Translations under genes and position numbers: made by a program
Notes under the pieces: generated by a model
The model's database searches: none
What the model was told of the DNA's origin: nothing
Seen by the model: only the letters and a program-made list of their open reading frames with translations
DNA from: Anaerolineales bacterium
GTDB lineage: Bacteria > Chloroflexota > Anaerolineae > Anaerolineales > Villigracilaceae
NCBI GenBank assembly: GCA_015075275.1
Contig: JABTUU010000001.1
Coordinates: forward strand, 1,157,216 to 1,221,215
Length of the DNA: 64,000 nucleotides
Direction of reading: 5' to 3'
Shown: in pieces, positions 41,516-50,623 of the stretch
How positions within the stretch are numbered: the first letter of the stretch is position 1
Layout of the letters: each line of letters starts with the position of its first letter

Positions 41516-43306
41516 ATGAATGAAACTATCTTAGTCGCCGTCGCCTGGCCCTATGCCAACGCCCAAATCCACATGGGCAACATCACCGGTTCGCACCTGC
41601 CCGGCGATATTTTCGCGCGCTACCACCGCCTCAAAGGCGATAACGTGCTTATGATCACCGGCACCGATTCGCATGGCACGCCCGTAACCATGACCGCCGA
41701 TAAGCTCGGCAAGCCGGTCGAGGAAGTGTATAAATCTTTCCACGAAGACTTCATCCGGCTGTTTCAGCAGATCGGCATTTCGTACGATCTTTACACCACT
41801 ACCCACAGCCAGAATCACTTCAAGGTTTCGCAAAGCGTTTTCCTCGCCTTGCAAAAGAACGGCTATCTCTATCGCGCGTTCAGCAAGCAATGGTACTCGC
41901 CCAGCGCGGAGAAGTTCCTACCCGATCGCTACGTGGAAGGGACCTGCTACATCTGCGGCTACGAAGGCGCGCGCTCCGATCAATGCGACAACTGCGGCAA
42001 CGTACTGGAGCCAGAAAAATTAATTAACCCGCGCGCCACCACCGGCGACGGCGCGCTTGAACTGCGCGACACCGAGCATTTTTATCTCGATCTTTCCAAA
42101 CTTGAACCCGACGTAAAAAAGTTTTTGCGCGAACGCGCCGACCACATGCGCGAAACCGTGCTGGGCGAATCGCTTCGCAAGATCGAAAATGAAGGGCTCA
42201 AACCACGCGCCATTACGCGCGACCTCGACTGGGGCATTCCGGTGCCAGTGGACGAACCGCAATGGAAGAGTAAAGTTCTCTACGTCTGGTTTGAAGCGGT
42301 CATCGGCTATCTTTCCGCGCCGATCGAGTGGGCGCAGGCGACAGGTCAAGCGGAAGCATGGCGCGAGTGGTGGCTAAATCCTCAAGCGAAGCATTTTCAT
42401 TTTATAGGCAAAGACAATATCTTCTTCCATACGTCGTTGTGGCCCGCGTTAATCATGGGCGCAGGAGACGGCTTCATGGAAATTTTTGCCGGTGAAAAAG
42501 CGTCGCTCACGCTGCCTTACGACGTGCCGGCGAATCAATTCATGAATCTCGAAGGATTCAAGATCAGCGGTTCGCGCCAATGGGCGGTTTGGGGGCTGGA
42601 AGCGCTCGCTCACTACGACCCCGACGCGATCCGTTATTATCTGACCGCCAATATGCCCGAAGCCAAAGACAGCGATTGGAGTTGGAGCGAATTCATAGCG
42701 CGCAACAATAACGAACTTGTGGCGACATGGGGCAACCTCGCCAACCGCGTGCTGGCGTTCTGCTATAAACATTGGGATGGATGCGTTCCGGCTGTAGACG
42801 AAAAGACGCTTCGTCCTGCAGACCTCGACTTGCTCGCTGTCATCGAGAACGGATTCAACATCGTCGGCGCCGAGTTGGATGCCGTGCGACTGCGCGCGGC
42901 GCTGAGCGAAACAATGAAACTCGCCACCGCCGTGAATCAATATCTCGACGTCAACGCGCCGTGGAGCGCCATCAAAACCGATAAGGACTCCGCCGCGCTA
43001 ACCGTTTTCACCGCCCTCAAAGCGATCGACTCGCTGAAGATCTTATTCGCGCCGTTTCTGCCGTTTACGTCAGAGAGACTCAACGGCTTCTTTGGCTGCG
43101 AATCGGCGCTCTTCGGCGAACAGTTCACGCAAGAAGCGAACGACTCACTCGGCTCGCATCAAACGTTGCGCTACAAACCCGTCCTCGGCGTTCAGTGGAA
43201 ACCCAGCGAATTAAAACCGGGGCAGAAATTAAATCAGCCGAGTCCGCTGTTCAAGAAACTGGAAGCGAGCGTAGCAGAAGAGGAACGCGCCAAGTTAGGT
43301 CAATAA
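41516..43306 (+). CDS. metG: Methionyl-tRNA synthetase
   Basis: A 596-residue class I synthetase. The HIGH-like motif is HMGN (AQIHMGNITGSHLPGD), the zinc knuckle has four cysteines (CYICGYEGARSDQCDNCGN), and the KMSKS-like loop is FKISGSR. It lacks the C-terminal EMAP/Trbp111 dimerisation domain of many MetRS. It ends with a helical anticodon-binding domain. RBS CTGGAG lies 10 nt before ATG 41516. It is preceded by a Met-rich leader peptide and terminator, so expression may respond to Met-tRNA charging. Confidence 0.95.
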   Translation: MNETILVAVAWPYANAQIHMGNITGSHLPGDIFARYHRLKGDNVLMITGTDSHGTPVTMTADKLGKPVEEVYKSFHEDFIRLFQQIGISYDLYTTTHSQNHFKVSQSVFLALQKNGYLYRAFSKQWYSPSAEKFLPDRYVEGTCYICGYEGARSDQCDNCGNVLEPEKLINPRATTGDGALELRDTEHFYLDLSKLEPDVKKFLRERADHMRETVLGESLRKIENEGLKPRAITRDLDWGIPVPVDEPQWKSKVLYVWFEAVIGYLSAPIEWAQATGQAEAWREWWLNPQAKHFHFIGKDNIFFHTSLWPALIMGAGDGFMEIFAGEKASLTLPYDVPANQFMNLEGFKISGSRQWAVWGLEALAHYDPDAIRYYLTANMPEAKDSDWSWSEFIARNNNELVATWGNLANRVLAFCYKHWDGCVPAVDEKTLRPADLDLLAVIENGFNIVGAELDAVRLRAALSETMKLATAVNQYLDVNAPWSAIKTDKDSAALTVFTALKAIDSLKILFAPFLPFTSERLNGFFGCESALFGEQFTQEANDSLGSHQTLRYKPVLGVQWKPSELKPGQKLNQPSPLFKKLEASVAEEERAKLGQ

Positions 43307-43324
43307 ACGCGTTCTGTTTCAACT

Positions 43325-44557
43325 TTAAGCGTCTTTCTTCAAAAACAGCAAGAACCCGATTAGCCGGAGTCCCGCGCTGAACCACAGTGCGCCCGCAAGC
43401 CCCACATATGCCGCAATCCACGTTCCGAGCAGCGGAGCAAAGATCGTAGACAGATATTGCATTGATTGCGCGATAGCGACAAACGTCGCGGCGTGGTCGT
43501 CGGGGACGGTTTTCATCAATTCGTCGAAGAAAACCAAATCGAGTCCGCCTTGAAAGAACCCAGCGATGCCCGCAAATAGAATGATCAACTCGATCCGCAC
43601 GGTCAGCGCGCTGAAGGCTGGATAGAGGATCATGCCAAACGTCGTGGCAAGCAAGACGAAACGTCCGCCGCGACGATTTGAAACGCGGGGCCAGGCGAAG
43701 TAACCCGCCAGCATCACCAAAGACATCGCCATCGAAACCGCGCCAATGTCGCCGTCTGTCGCGCCCACATCGCGCACCAAATATAAAGGCATGATCGGCA
43801 AACCCAATACCAACGCGGAATAATATACGAAGCGTTTCGATGCAAACGAGACGAAGGCAGGATTCTTCTTTAGTAAAGCGGCGAATGCGCTGAGACTCTC
43901 GCGAATCGAGCCACGTTTTGAAAGAGCGGGCGTCGGCATTTGATCGGGAACTTGAATGCGTCTCGAAAAATAGAAACTGATGAATCCGCCCAGCGATAGG
44001 ACTAAGAACATCGCCGCATAATTAGTCGGAAAGGCGATCAGATCAATGACGCGGATGACGATAAACGTGCCGACCGCGCCGGTGAAGCCGAAAATGATCC
44101 AACGACGGCTGAGCAGCGCGTAGCGTCCCTCGGGACCGGCGACCGCGTTCATCACAACCGAAAACGCAACCGCTAACGCCGTCTGAGGAAGCGTCGCGAA
44201 CGCCCAGATCGCTAAAGTGGCAAAAATGGCATAGTTCGAAGGGATCAGCAGCGTCAGAACGCCGGTCAGCGCGAAGCACAGAATCACAAGAAAACGCGAG
44301 ACGCTATACCATGGAACGATATTCTTTCTCGACTGCAAAAACCGGCCCACAAAGATCGCCAACAACAACCCCGTCACGCCGGGCATCGAGGTCAGCAAGC
44401 CGACTTGAAAATTTGACGCGCCGAGACGGGTGAGAAACACCGGCAAGAACGGCGCAGCAATGTTCGAAATGCTTACGCCCGCGCCGTCAATTTGCACATA
44501 GCGAAAATTTCGTTTTTGTATTTCAAGGGCTTCTTTACTGGGGGGAATCATAGTCAA
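43325..44557 (-). CDS. MFS transporter
   Basis: A 410-residue protein with about 12 hydrophobic segments. It shows LTRLGASNFQVGLLTSMPG early and the inter-domain loop FSRRIQVPDQMPTPALSKRGSIRES. It ends 18 bp from metG's stop, so the two genes converge. The substrate is unknown. Confidence 0.8.
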   Translation of the reverse strand: MTMIPPSKEALEIQKRNFRYVQIDGAGVSISNIAAPFLPVFLTRLGASNFQVGLLTSMPGVTGLLLAIFVGRFLQSRKNIVPWYSVSRFLVILCFALTGVLTLLIPSNYAIFATLAIWAFATLPQTALAVAFSVVMNAVAGPEGRYALLSRRWIIFGFTGAVGTFIVIRVIDLIAFPTNYAAMFLVLSLGGFISFYFSRRIQVPDQMPTPALSKRGSIRESLSAFAALLKKNPAFVSFASKRFVYYSALVLGLPIMPLYLVRDVGATDGDIGAVSMAMSLVMLAGYFAWPRVSNRRGGRFVLLATTFGMILYPAFSALTVRIELIILFAGIAGFFQGGLDLVFFDELMKTVPDDHAATFVAIAQSMQYLSTIFAPLLGTWIAAYVGLAGALWFSAGLRLIGFLLFLKKDA

Positions 44558-44624
44558 GATTATAATGCCGTCGCATAAATCCGTTTTATCAATATCAGCC
44601 GGGGGCGTTGAATATTAGACGATG

Positions 44625-44630
44625 TATAAT
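44625..44630 (+). promoter_or_regulatory. Leaderless -10 box of the thioesterase gene
   Basis: TATAAT followed by CTCGCC and ATG 44637. The spacing (6 nt) and layout are the same as at rarA (TATAATCTCCGCATG). No RBS is present. Confidence 0.6.
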
Positions 44631-44636
44631 CTCGCC

Positions 44637-45113
44637 ATGCCTATCAAACAACCCAACTCGCGTATGTGCTTTGTCTGCGGACTCGAAAATCCGATCGGTC
44701 TACATCTACATATTTACGAAACGGAACCTGGCATTGTAGAAGCGACCTACGTCGCGCCCGAGCATTTCCAAGGCTTTCCGGGCGTATTGCACGGCGGCAT
44801 CGTCGCCTCATTGCTCGACGAAATTTCCAGCCGCGCCCACATGGGAAGCGATCCGCAAAAACCGCGTTTCATGTTCACGGTGAAACTCGACGTAAAATAT
44901 CGAAAGAACACGCCCATTGGCAGATGGCTGAAACTCATTGGCAAAGCGGGAAAAGCAAAATCGCGATCGGCTGAAGCGTGGGGCGGCGTTTACGACGCAG
45001 AAACAGGCGACCTGCTGGCGGAAGCAAACGCTCTGCTGATCAACGTGCCGCCGGATCAGTTCGACCTATCGCGCCTGAACAAACTAGGATGGCAAGTTTA
45101 CCCCGAAGCGTAA
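44637..45113 (+). CDS. PaaI-type hotdog thioesterase
   Basis: A 158-residue hotdog-fold acyl-CoA thioesterase of the 4HBT/PaaI type. It shows FQGFPGVLHGGIVASLLDEISSRAH, the central hotdog helix with the catalytic acid, and VKLDVKYRKNTPIG in the following strand. A small CxxC pair near the start (MCFVCGLENPIGL) is common in this group. The start is ATG 44637; the frame starting at 44622 is only the -10 box read as codons. Confidence 0.86.
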   Translation: MPIKQPNSRMCFVCGLENPIGLHLHIYETEPGIVEATYVAPEHFQGFPGVLHGGIVASLLDEISSRAHMGSDPQKPRFMFTVKLDVKYRKNTPIGRWLKLIGKAGKAKSRSAEAWGGVYDAETGDLLAEANALLINVPPDQFDLSRLNKLGWQVYPEA

Positions 45114-45187
45114 ACGCTTTATATACGAAACGTCGTTCTGCGAAAATATCCTCTCAGGACGGTTTATAATACCAGCAGGAGATTCTC

Positions 45188-45955
45188 ATGATCACTGCTT
45201 ATCATCGTCCAAACGCCTTAGAGGAAGCCCTCAAATTATTAAGCGTACCCGGCACAGTTCCGCTCGGCGGCGGCACGCTTCTTTCCAAACCGACGGCTGA
45301 CGCTATTCAAGCGGTAGACCTGCAACGCCTCGGCTTAAATACGCTCGTGAAAAGCGGGAATATTCTACACATCGGCGCGACGTTAACGCTGCAAACGCTG
45401 CTCGAATCGGAACACTGCTCTGACGCGTTGAAGCGCGCGCTCCGCCTTGAAGCGCCGCTCAACATCCGCAACGCCGCCACTATCGCTGGGACGATCGTCG
45501 CCTGCGACGGACGCTCGCCATTCGTCACCGCGTTGCTCGCCATGGATGCGAAACTAGAAGTCGTCGGCACATCAGCCAATAAGACCGAGACGCTGACCCT
45601 CGGCGACGTATTGCCATTACGAGAACAACTGCGTGGAAAATTAATCACGAAAGTCAGCGCGCCGCTTAACGCCAATCTCGCATTTGATTACCTCGCGCGT
45701 ACGCCATCCGATTCGCCCATCGTTTGCGTAGCGCTGGCAGGTCGAAGTGTCGGACGGACGCGTATGGCAGTCGGCGGGTTCGGCAAATGCCCAACTCTCG
45801 CCGTAGACGGAAACGCTTCCGACGATCTCGCCGCTGCGGCGCGCAACGCCTTCCATGAAGCGACCGACGAATGGGCAAGCGCCGAATACCGCATGGATGT
45901 TGCGGCTACCTTGGCGCTGCGTTGCAAAACGCAAATAACCACAACAAGGGAGTAA
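45188..45955 (+). CDS. FAD-binding subunit of a molybdenum hydroxylase
   Basis: A 255-residue CoxM/XdhB-type FAD subunit. The typical GGGTLLSKPT FAD-binding segment is near the N-terminus and RNAATIAGTIVACDGRSPFVTALLAM (the second FAD motif) mid-protein. The protein is shorter than usual but keeps the main motifs. It passes electrons from the molybdopterin subunit via the iron-sulfur clusters. First gene of a cluster with a phosphatase-like gene, the large subunit, a DHH-type phosphatase and XdhC. RBS AGGAG is upstream. Confidence 0.85.
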   Translation: MITAYHRPNALEEALKLLSVPGTVPLGGGTLLSKPTADAIQAVDLQRLGLNTLVKSGNILHIGATLTLQTLLESEHCSDALKRALRLEAPLNIRNAATIAGTIVACDGRSPFVTALLAMDAKLEVVGTSANKTETLTLGDVLPLREQLRGKLITKVSAPLNANLAFDYLARTPSDSPIVCVALAGRSVGRTRMAVGGFGKCPTLAVDGNASDDLAAAARNAFHEATDEWASAEYRMDVAATLALRCKTQITTTRE

Positions 45956-45959
45956 TCTC

Positions 45960-47609
45960 ATGAAACAACCGCGTTATTTTCTCCCCATCTCCATCTTCCT
46001 TTCGCTTCTGATCGCCGGCGCAGCGTACTTTTGGGCGAATGCCTTAATGGACTCGCTCTATGCATATCGTTCGCCATTACAGAATAACCCTCCGCAAGCC
46101 GGCGAAGCGCTGGGCAAGCCGATCACCCGCCGTGTCGTTATGGTATTAGTTGACGCTCTACGCGAGGACACCGCGACTAACGCTCAGGTTATGCCTTATC
46201 TCAATCAACTTCGGCAACAAGGCGCGACAGCCGTTACGCACAGTCGTACGCCTTCTTACTCTGTGCCGGGCTACTCCGTTCTGATGAGCGGCGCTTGGCC
46301 TGATCTGTCCGACGGTCCGACTATGAACCCGGAAGACGGGGAGACGCCGCGCGCTTGGACGCAAGACAACCTCTTTTACGCCGCGCATCGCAATGGACTT
46401 AAAACAGCAATCTCCGGCTACAACTGGTTTGAAGGGTTAATCCCCGCCCAATATCGCGACGCTTCCTACTTCACGTCAGGCGAAGACGCAAACGCCGACC
46501 GCGATGTCGTAGATGCGGCGCTTCCATGGCTCAGCGGCGATTATCAATTAATACTCATTCATATCGATCAGGTAGACTATGCGGGACATCATCAGGGCGG
46601 TCCGCGCGACCCGCATTGGAATCAAGCCGCTACGCGCGTCGACGCGCTCATTAAAGAAATAGCCTCGCAACTTGACTTCTCGCAAGATACCTTCGTGCTC
46701 TTCTCCGATCACGGGCAAATTGATGCGGGCGGGCACGGCGGAACCGATCCGATCGTACTGATTGAGCCGTTCGTCGCAGTCGGCGCGGGGATCACACCCG
46801 GCGACTACGGTGATATTCACATGGTTGATATCGCTCCAACGATAGCAGCCCTGTTAGGCGTCAATATTCCCGCCGCTAATCAGGGCAACGTCCTCACAGA
46901 CATGCTGACGCTCACGCCCGAATCTAAAACGGCGATTGAGCGGGCGCTTGCCGCCCAACAGGCGACTCTTCTCGCTGCATACGCTGAAGCGATCGGACGC
47001 CCCATCGCCGCCAGCACACAACCGTTAACAGTCGGCGCTGCGCAAGCGCTGATGGATTCCGCGAAAACCTCACGCCTGACCTCTGAACGAATTCCTCGTT
47101 TGTTCATAAGCATCCTGTTGTTCGCGGCAATTGGCTATGCGCTATGGAAGTATTGGAATCGCGCTTTTCTATGGATGGGAGCGGGAGCATTGGTATATGC
47201 GGCGTTGTTTCACATCCGCTACGCATTAATCGCCGGACGAACGTATTCGTTAAGTTCCGTCGCCAGCGCCAGCGACATCGTCAACTTCACAGCCGCCGCC
47301 ACAGCCGTCGCACTGGTTATCCTATGGCTGGCGTTATTCATCGGGCTTGGACTCTTCAAGCAAGAACCGCATCGCGCTGCTGAATCCGTTTTCGAACTAA
47401 CTTTCGCAATTCTATTGCTGTTAGCGTTGCCTATCGCTTGGAGCTTTATCTCTTCCGGAGCCACAATTGGCTGGGCGTTACCGAACATGCTCGGCATGTT
47501 TATCGCGTTTATTTGCATTCTACAAGCCCTGGTAATTGCCATGCTGGGAATCGTCCTGAGCGGCATTAGCGCTGTGATCGCACGCTTCGCCCGACCTAGA
47601 AACGGATAG
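45960..47609 (+). CDS. Membrane-anchored alkaline-phosphatase-superfamily enzyme
   Basis: A 549-residue enzyme of the type I phosphodiesterase/nucleotide pyrophosphatase or sulfatase superfamily. It has an N-terminal membrane segment (about 8-28), then the extracytoplasmic catalytic domain with VVMVLVDALREDTA (metal ligand), the nucleophile region SRTPSYSVPGYSVLMSG, and the metal-binding IDQVDYAGHH and LFSDHGQIDAGGHGG. Four or so membrane segments follow in the C-terminal 160 residues. It may act on lipid- or glycan-linked phosphate. It lies 4 bp after the FAD subunit gene, an odd place for it. Confidence 0.83.
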   Translation: MKQPRYFLPISIFLSLLIAGAAYFWANALMDSLYAYRSPLQNNPPQAGEALGKPITRRVVMVLVDALREDTATNAQVMPYLNQLRQQGATAVTHSRTPSYSVPGYSVLMSGAWPDLSDGPTMNPEDGETPRAWTQDNLFYAAHRNGLKTAISGYNWFEGLIPAQYRDASYFTSGEDANADRDVVDAALPWLSGDYQLILIHIDQVDYAGHHQGGPRDPHWNQAATRVDALIKEIASQLDFSQDTFVLFSDHGQIDAGGHGGTDPIVLIEPFVAVGAGITPGDYGDIHMVDIAPTIAALLGVNIPAANQGNVLTDMLTLTPESKTAIERALAAQQATLLAAYAEAIGRPIAASTQPLTVGAAQALMDSAKTSRLTSERIPRLFISILLFAAIGYALWKYWNRAFLWMGAGALVYAALFHIRYALIAGRTYSLSSVASASDIVNFTAAATAVALVILWLALFIGLGLFKQEPHRAAESVFELTFAILLLLALPIAWSFISSGATIGWALPNMLGMFIAFICILQALVIAMLGIVLSGISAVIARFARPRNG

Positions 47610-47639
47610 ATATGCTACACGCTATTATAAGGAATAACT

Positions 47640-50609
47640 ATGAACATTACACTGACCATTAATTCCAACGTCCATGAAGTAGAATGCGCGCCTTCCGAAA
47701 CGCTGCTGTCCGTCGTGCGGCAACTGGGCTACTTCGGCGTTAAATTCGGCGACGAAGGCGGTCTCAGCGGCGCAGACACTGTGCTGCTAGACGGCAAACC
47801 CGTCAACGCCGGCTCGATGCTGGCGGCGCAGGCACAAGAACATCTCATCGTCACCATCGAAGCGTTAGGCGAACATCCCGATCAGGGCTGGAAGAAAACC
47901 GAGGGGCTGAGTCCTCTACAGCAGGCTTTCGTCGAATCGGGCGCCATCCAATGCGGATACTGCACGCCCGCCCAAATCCTCGCCGCGCAAGCGCTGTTGG
48001 ATACAAATCTTAATCCCACCGAAGCGCAAGTCCGCGAGGCGATCTCAGGCGTGTTGTGCCGCTGCACTGGCTACATCAAACCGGTGCAAGCCATCCTTAA
48101 AGCGGCGGCGGTCATGCGCGGAGAAGAGCCGCTCGCCTGGGAAACGGTCAACTGGGAACGAAATGCGCCCGACGAACCGCCTTTCACGGCGCCTGAGAAT
48201 AACCTGCCAATGCTCAACGTGATCGCCAGACCGAAAGTCATCGTCGCGCCTGAAGCGCAGACGTATCAAACGGTAGGCAAACCTGAAAAGAAAGTGGACG
48301 CGGTCAAATTGGTGCAAGGCAAACCAGCCTTCACCGCCGACATGGACGCGCGCGGGATGTTATACGCCAAAGTGTTGCATTCGCCGCACGCGCATGCCCT
48401 CATTAAGAAAATAGACGTCAGCAAGGCTAAAGCGCTGCACGGCGTAGCGGCAGTATTGACCTATCATGATTTACCGCGCGTGGTCTATTCGACCGCTGGG
48501 CAATCGGACCCTATCCCCGGTCCGCTCGACTCATTTTCGCTTGACCACAAGGTTCGCTTCGTCGGCGACCGCGTGGCTTTCGTCGCGGCTGAAACTCCCG
48601 CCATCGCGGAGCAGGCGCTGGCGCTTATCGAAGTTGAATATGAAATTCTGCCGGCCATTTTAGATTTGCGCAAGGCGCTCGACAATCCGACTATTATCCA
48701 CGATGAGTCTGAGTTTGTAGATTTCGCCGATTCGAACAAAGAACGCAACCTCGCCGCCGAGATTCGCATTGACATCGGCGACGTTGAAAAGGGTTTCGCC
48801 GAAGCCGATCAAATTTTTGAAGCCGAGTATGTTGTGCCAAAAGTGCAGCAGGTTTCCATTGAACCGCACGTTTGTCTGACGTATTGGGATGAAGACGATC
48901 GTTTAGTCGTGCGCACATCAACACAAGTGCCGTTTCACACGCGCCGTATGCTGGCGCCGATTCTCGACTTGCCCGTCAAACGTATTCGCGTCGTCAAGCC
49001 GCGCATCGGCGGCGGCTTCGGCGGCAAACAAGAGATGCTTATCGAAGATATTCCCGCGCATTTGACCATCGCCACCAAACGCCCGGTGCTGTATGAATAT
49101 ACGCGCGAAGAGGAATTCAGCGCGGCGCGTTCGCGCCATCCGATGCGCGTCAAGATGAAGACCGGCGTTAAAAACGACGGGACCATCACAGCGAACGCCA
49201 TGTACGCGTTGTCAGACACGGGCGCGTACGGTTGTCACGCGTTGACCGTGACCGGCAACACCGGGCACAAATCAATGGCGTTATATGTCGGGGACGGCGA
49301 ATACCGCGAATCGCCGAATATCCAATTCCATGCGGACGTAGTGTATACCAACACGCCGCCGGCTGGCGCTTTTCGCGGCTACGGCGTGCCGCAAGGCTAC
49401 TGGCCCCTCGATCGGCACATGGAAAAAGTGGCGCGCGCGCTCGACCTTGATCCGATCGCATTCCGCTTGAAGAACGCCATCCATCCAGGCGAATATCACC
49501 CCTTCTCAACCGCTTGGAACGAAGGCCGCGAACCGCGCCCAGAGATCGTGCAAACCGTCGGCTTGGAGATGTGCGTCGCGCAAGGCAAAGCCGCCATCGG
49601 CTGGGATACAAAATCCGGCAATGAAGAATGGCGACGGAACAGCGGCGCGTCTCATTTACGCAAAGGCGTGGGTATGGCAATGGTTATGCAAGGCACAGCC
49701 ATTCCCTATCTCGATATGGGCGGCGCGTCCATTAAGATGAACGACGACGGTTCTTTCAATCTGCTGGTCGGCGCAACAGACCTAGGCACCGGCTCGGATA
49801 CCGTCATCGCGCAGATGGCGGCAGAAGTATTGGGAGCGCCGCTCGAAGATATCATCGCATACTCCTCGGACACCGACTTCACCCCATTCGACAAAGGCGC
49901 GTACGCCTCATCCACCACTTACATCTCCGGCACAGCCGCCGTCAAAGCCGCGCAGATCGTCGCGGAAAGAATAAAAATCAGAGCGGTTGATATGTTCAAG
50001 GCTCAAGGTCTGGACGTTGAACCTTCCGATTTGCAACTTTCCAATCGCATGGTTATTGAACCGAGCGGGCAAACTATTCCATTCAGCGAAATCGCCCTCG
50101 ATAGCCTGCATCGAAGCAATCAAGAGCAGATTATGGGCGTGGCAAGTCACGTCTCGCCGGTTTCGCCCCCGCCCTTCGCGGCGCAATTCGCCGAAGTGAC
50201 TGTAGATACCGAGACAGGCGCCGTTAAAGTGGACAAATTAATCATGGCAGTAGACGCGGGCGTTATCATCAACCCGCTGACCGCATCGGGGCAAGTGGAA
50301 GGCGGCATGACGCAAGCGCTTGGATACGCCGTCTGCGAAGAAATGCGCTATGATAAAAACGGACGCGCCATTGAACGCGATCTCGATCGCTATCACATCT
50401 TCCGCGCAGATGAAATGCCCGAACTTGAAACCATCTTCGTTGAGACGTTCGAACCGAGTCATCCTTTCGGCGTGAAAGCCGTTGCCGAAATCCCTATGAA
50501 CGGCGTAGCGCCAGCCGTCGGCAACGCCATTCGCGACGCCATTGGCGTGGACGTGGATGAAATTCCCGCCACGCCTGAACGCGTCTGGAGAGCGATGCGA
50601 GAAGGGTAA
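47640..50609 (+). CDS. Molybdenum hydroxylase (xanthine dehydrogenase family), fused Fe-S and Mo subunits
   Basis: A 989-residue fusion. Residues 1-150 form the [2Fe-2S] domain. The second cluster motif is intact (Cys105-x2-Cys108, Cys140-x-Cys142). The first, plant-type cluster has lost all four cysteines: the loop GVKFGDEGGLSGADTVLL has Asp38, Ser43 and Asp46, and Gly58 where cysteines are expected. Residues about 200-980 form the molybdopterin-binding domain (GGFGGKQEML, AGAFRGYGVPQG, and VKAVAEIPMNGVAPAVGNAI, which includes the catalytic Glu region). Enzymes of this type hydroxylate purines, aldehydes or other heterocycles with water. The substrate is not known. Confidence 0.9.
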   Translation: MNITLTINSNVHEVECAPSETLLSVVRQLGYFGVKFGDEGGLSGADTVLLDGKPVNAGSMLAAQAQEHLIVTIEALGEHPDQGWKKTEGLSPLQQAFVESGAIQCGYCTPAQILAAQALLDTNLNPTEAQVREAISGVLCRCTGYIKPVQAILKAAAVMRGEEPLAWETVNWERNAPDEPPFTAPENNLPMLNVIARPKVIVAPEAQTYQTVGKPEKKVDAVKLVQGKPAFTADMDARGMLYAKVLHSPHAHALIKKIDVSKAKALHGVAAVLTYHDLPRVVYSTAGQSDPIPGPLDSFSLDHKVRFVGDRVAFVAAETPAIAEQALALIEVEYEILPAILDLRKALDNPTIIHDESEFVDFADSNKERNLAAEIRIDIGDVEKGFAEADQIFEAEYVVPKVQQVSIEPHVCLTYWDEDDRLVVRTSTQVPFHTRRMLAPILDLPVKRIRVVKPRIGGGFGGKQEMLIEDIPAHLTIATKRPVLYEYTREEEFSAARSRHPMRVKMKTGVKNDGTITANAMYALSDTGAYGCHALTVTGNTGHKSMALYVGDGEYRESPNIQFHADVVYTNTPPAGAFRGYGVPQGYWPLDRHMEKVARALDLDPIAFRLKNAIHPGEYHPFSTAWNEGREPRPEIVQTVGLEMCVAQGKAAIGWDTKSGNEEWRRNSGASHLRKGVGMAMVMQGTAIPYLDMGGASIKMNDDGSFNLLVGATDLGTGSDTVIAQMAAEVLGAPLEDIIAYSSDTDFTPFDKGAYASSTTYISGTAAVKAAQIVAERIKIRAVDMFKAQGLDVEPSDLQLSNRMVIEPSGQTIPFSEIALDSLHRSNQEQIMGVASHVSPVSPPPFAAQFAEVTVDTETGAVKVDKLIMAVDAGVIINPLTASGQVEGGMTQALGYAVCEEMRYDKNGRAIERDLDRYHIFRADEMPELETIFVETFEPSHPFGVKAVAEIPMNGVAPAVGNAIRDAIGVDVDEIPATPERVWRAMREG

Positions 50610-50623
50610 AGCGCCGAGGACGC

